Origin: Apricaphanius iberus
Taxonomy: Eukaryota; Chordata; Actinopteri; Cyprinodontiformes; Aphaniidae
NCBI GenBank assembly: GCA_028564705.1
Contig: JAPXFQ010000899.1
Coordinates: 2,170,001 to 2,234,000, forward strand
Direction of reading: 5' to 3'
DNA: 64,000 nucleotides
Shown: in pieces, positions 57,385 to 64,000 of the stretch
How the letters are laid out: every line of letters starts with the position of its first letter
Position numbering within the stretch: position 1 is the first letter of the stretch
Notes under the pieces: generated by a model
What the model was told of the DNA's origin: nothing
Database searches by the model: none
Seen by the model: only the letters and a program-made list of their open reading frames with translations
Position numbers and translations under genes: made by a program

Positions 57385-59220
57385 TCGGATCAACCTCCAG
57401 CTGACGAGTAGCGATGCTCACAGCAAGATCTGTAGCCCAGCCCTTTGCTACTAATATTATAATTCCTGGTTTGAACCTTAGTTTGAGGATAGTTAAACGA
57501 GCTACATCTCTGGGTGTATGTGGGGATATTAGCATGTTAACCGAGGTAGTACATTTCATTATCATGGCACGTTTTTACACAATACTTAAAAAGTGAAACA
57601 TCCGGTGAACAATTAAAATTTTACTTACAACCTGGGAGCTGATGTTCCACCATTGTGATAGAACAAATCCTGGTTTAAAATACAACTTTAAGGCAAAGCG
57701 AGTTTTGTGCCAGTTCTAAGGTCACTGTGCTCAAAGAGACTTCATAACTAAGAGAGCATTGTATCTTGCTGTTGGTGTTCCTAAAATAAATTCCAACCAT
57801 TTTTTCTTCAGCTCATCTTCTGTGGGTAGAAAAATTTAGCCTTGATATGCTATCTCCGAACAAGTTTTGCTTTGATGTAGAGTTGCTAATCGTAAGCTTT
57901 TCATAGCTGCAGCTCCACTGTGCTCCTGCCCACAACAATCAAGTATTCCTGGGGTATGTCTCAAGCCAGGCAGATGATGAAAGAATACTACAGTAATAAA
58001 CGTAAATAAAGGTTTGGAAATATTAGTAATATATGTGTTTGGAAATATTAGTAATATATGTGTTTGTTTGCTCAAAATAGAGACAGAAATGCAACATATA
58101 CTGTACATCATGTAAAGCTTTTAAAATGTAAATATACTTTTTAAAAAAGGCTAAATAATTACAAATATTTTTCCTTCTAATCAGAAAGTATTCTTCATGG
58201 TTGTATTCTACTAACAAGCATTAATTGCCGCTTTGTTTAGCTCCCTGACTGTGATTCTCCTGTCTCAATAGAGATATATCCTAGAAAACTAAATCCAACA
58301 CTTACAGTTTATGACAATATTGATAATCAGATGCTCATGAGTGAGTTCTGTTGCTTTGATAAATTACCTCAGTATCTATTCTTGTTCTTCTTGATGTTAT
58401 GCAAATAAAGATTTACCTCAAAATTATGAATTCCAATAAAATCTAAGCATATAAAAATCTGAAAGTACAAACCCAGTAATATGGATAAACAGGTTCCCTC
58501 CTCCTGGATTGACATGTTTATTTGATCCGACATCACCTAAGTAATGTCCTCTTATGACAGTTTTGAAAAAACAAATCTTGCGTGAATGCAAATACCATGT
58601 ATACAACCTATTTTTTTCTTGTTGCTGAACCTAAAAAAACCCCCAAAAAAACAAAGCATGAAACGTTAGGTACATGGACTGACTTTGTGGTTTCCGACAG
58701 AATGTTAAAAAATTGAATAAAAAATTGTCTCAATATAACTTATTCCAAAACAAATATAAACACCAAACAAAAGACAAGACAAACAAGAAAAGAGCCATTT
58801 ATTATTTTCGTTTTTTTATTTTTCAATTTGATGGTTTTGTTTGTAAGGGTTGAAGGGTTGACGCAACAGGAAATGCGTAAACGTAACCAGAATGTGGCTT
58901 TACATGCCTTCAAATACCCATATAATGTGTTTGACAGGGAGTCTGACGCCATGAACTTTACACAAAAGTAAATATTATCACAGTAACTTGTTCTTCAGAA
59001 AGCCTTCTTTACTCACACTAAATACTTTAATTCAGTTCAGGAGGTCTGACCTCCTGCAGGTTGGTCACTTTAAACCAAAGTGGTTAGTAATTTAAATATT
59101 TCAATGCAGAATCCAAGGCGGTTGGGTTTTAAGGGCTCCAGTATATTTTTTTTAGGTCAAAACTGATTTTTTTTTTAACCTAAATCCACGACGTTATGTT
59201 TTGGAACAAAACCAACACAA
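57385..59220. other. Intergenic, nothing recognised except a small tandem repeat
   Basis: No ITS or 5.8S sequence is recognisable beyond the 28S start. Short frames are without motifs. Confidence 0.45.
58012..58061. repeat. Two exact copies of a 25-bp unit
   Basis: GTTTGGAAATATTAGTAATA plus TATGT, twice in a row, followed by a partial GTTTG. Confidence 0.95.
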
Positions 59221-60600
59221 CCAGTGGCGGCTGGTGGTTATATTTGTAGGGTGGGCTAACCAAAATATTTTTATATTCTACAGTTTAGATTCCAAATGCA
59301 AAGCCTCCATGGAGGAATTAACAGCTTGAAACAGAAAAAAACTACTTTAAACCAATATTCTCATTTTAAGCTAAATAAACTACAACAAAAAATTAACAAA
59401 AATGGACTGCCCCGCATAAAGGGTTCGAATTGTTATTTTATACAACAGATTTTTTTCTGGGATGCAAAAAGGTTAATAACCGCCTCGTTGAAGTCCGTTG
59501 ATAGATGGGTGAACTATTACTCATTGGAAAGGGCAGCCAGCGCATTCAACCTATCCTGTCCCATGTTACTTCTGAGAAACGACTTGATCCTCTTCAGTGT
59601 ACTGAAACACATTTCTGACTCAGCAGATGTCATTGGGGTTGTGATGGCTATCTGCGTTAATTTAAGGGTCTTAGAAAAAGTGCTCAGAAGATCGTTCTCT
59701 GTCAGCATCCTTAACAGTGACGAGGCAGAAGGTAACCCTGCCAACTCCGTAACAATGTATATCACAATCAATTCACCTTTCAGTTTTTCTGTGCAGATCA
59801 TTCGGAAATGTCCACATGCAGTGTCCAATTGCTTCTGTGGAAAGTTAGTTTTAAAATCCATAAAGAGATCGGGGTTAACCAGTTCACGTGTCGGGCCTTC
59901 TCAAATCGAGCTCTTGACTGTTCGATCATTATTTTGCAGCACTGATCTGCTACCACGACACATTCTACAGTCCCCATCTGGCGCTGAGGTTTAGCGCCTG
60001 TTTCTGCATCAGAGTGCGACTCTTCAATCTTCAGTTATTCTTTCAGATCATTTATGGAATGGGTGAAATTCTCCATGGCCTTTCTTGTTTTAGTAGGATC
60101 CGTGGCTCGTTTTTGTAGGATGTTATAGAGAACATCAACATGCATAAATGCGCGGTGAAAAAATGATAAAAAGAAAATAAAAGTTTGATCCTCCAGCAAC
60201 ATGAACAAACCACAAGCTTATTTGATTGACACACTGTCCCACACTGGTTGGAGCTTTTCTTTTGGGAGCTTTTCAAATCCCTATGCTGACCTGTCTTCTA
60301 GTGGGAAGAAGCCCAGGCATCTCTCCACGGCCGTGCATCCAGTGATGTACCTGAGCACAATGACGAGCTGGCTCACGCACACCACATCAGTGGTTTCGTC
60401 AGCTTGTACAGCAACAAATGGCACTTCTGCAATTTCAGCCCTGATTTTTGGTTGATAAACCTCTAATATGCAATCAAGAAGTTAATTTTGGCTGGTCTTA
60501 GATGTGTATTTTGCCACTTGTGTATTTTAAAGGTGATCTGCCAGCTGACTGTCTAAAAAAGAGAATTGGTTAGCTAAATCCAGAAAAACACCCCGATTCA
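59221..60600 (-). pseudogene. hAT transposase remnant
   Basis: The minus strand carries EIAEVPFVAVQADETTD at about 60,430-60,380, where D in DETTD is the first catalytic position in this hAT group. Far downstream, 59,861-59,517 encodes the C-terminal dimerisation region: TPMTSAESEMCFSTLKRIKS, then FLRSNMGQDRLNALA. Much of the middle is deleted or out of frame. The 3' end CAGTGGCGGCTGGTGG at 59,223 looks like the hAT terminal repeat. The other end is not identified. Confidence 0.8.
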
Positions 60601-61510
60601 GTGATGAGGAAGATTTGTCTGATCCCCGTAGTGGTAGCTAATGTGTCCCACAAAATTTTATACGATCTAAAATTCGTGATAATGCGTGTCTGGTTTTTTT
60701 CACCAGCTCGTTGTGCCTCTGTACAGCAATGCGGTGGCCCTCATCCAGCTGACAGGCGATGTTCACTTTGCCAAACATTTATAATTTTACACTGTTTCCA
60801 ATGTGACTTGTGCTGCATTCGTGTTTTAAATCAACAATTCCTTGTTGGGTCCAAGTAGTATCTCAGCCACTATGATTCACAGAACAAACTCAGCCAACCC
60901 CCGAGACAGGCGGGGGTGAGCTGAGTTGCTGGCCCACCAACTCACCCAGAAGTGGTTCGGCCACCACGAGACCCCTGTTGACTCGGGCCACAGGTGCAAA
61001 AGAAAACAAGAATCAATCAGAAATTGCACCTGAAACAGAGTAATTAAATTGAGTTTTAAATAAAATTTCGGTTCCAATGAAAAAACAACTCTTAGCCCAA
61101 TCTGCTGAGCTAACGGTCATTCGAGGCTGTTTGCTCAGCATAAAGAGCTTACTTTATCAAAGTTTTGAATGGCATCGTCTGCCTGATGGTTGGACTCCCA
61201 ACAGCACCTTCATTTAAGGACATAATTCTGGACTACACAACCACACACATACACACGGTTGAGCCTTATTTTTGGTGAGTTTTCTGCCTCATGAGGCGCT
61301 AATGTGAAAATCAAACAGGTTTGATATTTTTTGTCTCCTGAGGAAAACTCGCTGTGTGCACTGTACATGAGCTGTCTGATGAGCTCAAATGTTCAAGTGA
61401 CCAAATATATAAATAAATAAATATCACAGCATATGTGTGATTCAGTACATAAGGCAAAGCAGATCAGAAAATAACTTTTATTGGACTTTCATTTTTATTT
61501 TATTTTTCAG
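60601..61510. other. Intergenic, nothing recognised
   Basis: Contains a GC-richer stretch with CCCCCGAGACAGGCGGGGG (inverted CCCCCG..CGGGGG) near 60,898. No gene is supported. Confidence 0.4.
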
Positions 61511-61546
61511 GGGAAGCATGGGCCAACCAGATGATGAGGAGACTGG
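61511..61546 (+). other. Candidate short first coding exon
   Basis: A polypyrimidine tract and TTTTTCAG precede GGGAAGCATGGGCC, which has an ATG at 61,518 in a good context. The frame MGQPDDEETG runs into a GTAAGT donor. No following exon or family is recognised, so this may be chance. Confidence 0.2.
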
Positions 61547-62196
61547 GTAAGTTTGCGAATTGGTGTAAACGTCTGGAGTGTATCAGTTCCCAGCATCCAA
61601 AGAGGAAGCTGCCTTGTGCTCTAGGCTTGGGAAATCTAGAAATAACAACCAAATTATTCTATGGTTGTAAGTGATAAGCAAATTCCCTTGGAGGGAGGAA
61701 AATAAACAAGCAATTACCAGTGCAATGGTGGTTACATAACAGAAATGTTAGTAAAGGGTAAGAAAATAGCTTCTTTCTTTAAATAAAAATGAGGCTGCAG
61801 AGGTTAGGTGTTTTACATGTTTTAAGTAGATTGTCCAGATTACGAGACAAACCGTGCACCCACAACAGTGCCATCCTTGAACTTCCTCCCACATCTCCAT
61901 ATTCCTAATGATATAAGAATAAAGTAATCAAACATTTACATCCTCAGTTCTTCATATGGAGTCTTGATATCTGGTCCCAAAAGGTTAAATGATCTCACAC
62001 TGTGGAGTAGAAGAAACAAGGCCTTAGGTTGTCCTTCTCATACCTGCTGCTCATTGATGTCTGTTGATGCATCTACCGTCTAGAAAATATCCAGTTCAAA
62101 AGAATAATAAACAAATTAAGTCCCTTTTGTAGCTTTGAAAGAAGTAACTTATATTATATTTTCCCCTTTGCAGACCCTCCCTGTACCTGCGTTGTC
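61547..62196. other. Intergenic or intronic, nothing recognised
   Basis: AT-rich, no motif. Confidence 0.4.
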
Positions 62197-62239
62197 TTCT
62201 TACTGGTTGATAAGCGATCAAATACTTCTGTCATGCAAT
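62197..62239 (+). repeat. 43-bp direct repeat of Tc1 terminal sequence
   Basis: Identical to 63,581-63,623 (TTCTTACTGGTTGATAAGCG onward). It is an isolated Tc1-end fragment. Confidence 0.8.
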
Positions 62240-62882
62240 GCATTGGTTGTTTTTTTATAAATATGCGGAAAGCAATACAAAACACAAATTCTAGTTTCCT
62301 AATGTCATAACCATTTCAGTTATTTTATATTTCAGAGACTAATGAATGCAATTTTTTAATTTCGCATTGAGAACAAATTCAGCTGTACATAAAGTACGTC
62401 TGGTACTTACACAAACTTCCCTGTGAGGTATAAAAACATTTTCAATGAGAGTTTTTGCTGACATGTAAGAACTATAGAATTCTTTAATAGGTTGGGGAAT
62501 ATTTCAATTAATGGTTCAAATAGGTTTAGTATTGTTTAGTATTGTTTCATGATAGTTTCACTTAATTATACATGTCAGAAAAATATAGGAAGTAATTTTT
62601 TAGAGGTCAGTGTGGGAAATGTGAAGACTATATTTTCACAGAAATGGTAGCTTACTTAGTTTTGCCCACATTTTGTTTTGATTTACCACATTTTTTGCAC
62701 ATTATTGCCCCACCTCCTGATATAGAGCAAAAGTAAACACTGACTCATTGATAATTACACAAGGGGAATGATTATGCCATCCGAACTATTCAAATTTTGC
62801 TAAGCTTTGCGGGTTTCAGACTTTTGAAGGCATTTTAGTAAATTGATTGCATGACATATTTTTATTGTTTAAGAATTTGAAG
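62240..62882. other. Intergenic, nothing recognised
   Basis: AT-rich sequence up to the microsatellite. Confidence 0.4.
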
Positions 62883-62900
62883 TCATAAAAGAGAAGAAAT

Positions 62901-62901
<1 letters not shown>

Positions 62902-62965
<64 letters not shown>
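62902..62965. repeat. (GATA)n microsatellite
   Basis: About 16 uninterrupted GATA/TAGA units at the 3' edge of the Tc1 transposase remnant. Confidence 0.95.
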
Positions 62966-62969
62966 TTCT

Positions 62970-63780
62970 GTAGTTCTTCACTAGGTTTGCACACACTGCA
63001 GCAGGGATTTTGGCTCTCTCCTCCATACAGATCTTCTCCAGAGCATTCAGGTTTTGGGGTTGTCGCTGGGAAACACAGACTTTCAGCTCTCTCAAAAGAT
63101 TTTGTATTGGATTCAGGTCTGGAGAGCTAGGCTGTGTGTTTTGTGACTTTGTCATGCTGGAAGATTCAGCAACAACCCATCTTCAGTGCTCTTACTGAGG
63201 GAAGGCGATTGTTGTCCAAGAGCTCACCATACATGCCCCCATCCATCCTCCCATTAATACAGTGCATTCGTCCTATCCCGTTGGCAGAAAAGCATCCCGA
63301 AGAATGATGTTTCCACCTCCATGCTTCAAAGTTGGGGTTGTACTCATCCTTCTTCTTTCTCAAAACTTGGCGAGTGGAGTATAGACCTGATGATAGACAT
63401 TGATGTCCTTGCACAGCTCTCTGGTGTTGGCCATTGCGGAGAGGTTGGAGTTTGTTTGAGTGTATGGACAGGTGTCTTTTATGCAGGTAACGAGATCAAA
63501 CAGGTGTAGTCAATACAGGTAATGAGTAGAGAACAGGAGGGCTTCTTAAAGAAGAACAAAGAGGTCTCTGGGAGCCTAAATTCTTACTGGTTGATAAGCG
63601 ATCAAATACTTCTGTCATGCAATAAAATGGAAATTAATTCTTTAAAAATAATCCTCTGTGATGTTCTGCATTTTTGTTTTAGATTCTGTCCCTCACAGTT
63701 GAAGAGTACATTTGATACAAATTACAGACCTCTACATGCTTGGTAAGAGGGAAAACTTAAACAATCAATAAAAAAAATAA
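62970..63780 (-). pseudogene. Tc1 transposase remnant with altered catalytic Glu
   Basis: The minus strand encodes [34 protein letters not shown] and ALKMG (63,414-63,166). A frame break follows, then [20 protein letters not shown] and [20 protein letters not shown] (63,155-62,960). In active Tc1 enzymes the phrase is DLNPIE, whose E is the third DDE residue; here it is Q. The 5' end region 63,560-63,780 matches the usual Tc1 leader. The same family as 42,690-44,225. The left end is lost at the GATA repeat. Confidence 0.8.
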
Positions 63781-63793
63781 AGAACAAAATAAA

Positions 63794-64000
63794 CGCCTTT
63801 TGGAAATTGAGCAGGCTATAGCAGATGTCGACAAGAAGTGCTCAACACAAGCCACATCGGAATTATACAAAGAGCGCATCTTACTACAAATGGAATACAA
63901 TGATCTTTCTACCAATAAGGTAGTAGGCAATTTGCTTAAAACTAAACAAAAATTTTACGAGCACGGCGAGAAAGCAGGTTGGATGCTCGCACATCAGCTC
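63794..64000 (+). pseudogene. L1-type LINE ORF2, segment between endonuclease and RT (partial at window edge)
   Basis: An open frame from 63,794 to the end reads RLLEIEQAIADVDKK, SELYKERILLQMEYNDLSTN, LLKTKQKFYEHGEKAGWMLA. This is the linker before the reverse transcriptase in L1-clade fish elements, where a phrase like YYEQGEKAGKLLA is usual. The upstream endonuclease is missing because Tc1 sequence abuts it. Whether the frame stays open to the right is unknown. Confidence 0.7.

Noticed and set aside
57385..57600. Possible ITS2 or 5.8S upstream of the 28S start
   Set aside because: No 5.8S phrases are recognisable, so an rDNA unit is not supported.
58012..58061. Short regular repeats considered as CRISPR
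   Set aside because: Two abutting copies with no spacers in a vertebrate-like genome.

Overview
This window looks like intron-rich, repeat-rich nuclear DNA of a teleost fish. The grounds are spliced exons with GT..AG borders, no operon-like ORF packing, and a dense mix of element families typical of fish genomes: Tc1/mariner, hAT, PIF/ISL2EU-like with THAP, Penelope, RTE, L1-like and L2/Rex-like LINEs. I could not search any database, so family names rest on motifs recognised by eye.

The one gene I can build end to end is on the + strand, 17,514-31,518. It has nine coding exons whose phases all agree and encodes a 240-residue secreted protein with 11 Cys-Cys pairs in a galaxin-type repeat. 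A TATA box lies at 17,408-17,413. A noncoding 3' exon starts at 31,627 and is abutted by a Tc1-type insertion at 31,722-32,499. Its introns carry at least six recognisable repeats, including an 8-bp-TSD hAT MITE (24,187-24,878) and one of two copies of a TTAA-flanked MITE.

Layout. 1-1,250: minus-strand LINE endonuclease region. 1,290-6,634: decayed two-gene DNA transposon with a + strand SWIM/YqaJ-nuclease gene and a convergent - strand THAP/DDE transposase gene, inside imperfect TIRs. 6,821-16,170: MITEs, LINE tails, a TTAA MITE (10,763-11,263) and an 861-bp fold-back with arms of about 290 bp. 17.4-32.5 kb: the galaxin-like gene. 33-41 kb: LINE debris, a Penelope-like fragment (YVDD and GIY-YIG tail) and a long GC-rich minus-strand LINE. 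42.7-46 kb: Tc1 copy with a nested hAT-like MITE, a perfect 24-bp-arm palindrome, and an RTE endonuclease fragment. 48-52.2 kb: LINE 3' ends, a LINE ORF1 with an SGNH-hydrolase domain, and a 5'-truncated LINE with a perfect 15-bp TSD. 55.4-57.4 kb: two antisense pieces of 28S rRNA in the order expected of one copy split by an insertion. 59.2-60.6 kb: hAT transposase remnant. 62-64 kb: Tc1 remnant, then an L1-type ORF2 that runs off the window.

Apart from the galaxin-like gene and one weak candidate exon at 61,511-61,546, all coding sequence I recognise belongs to transposable elements, and almost all of it is broken by stops, frameshifts or deletions.
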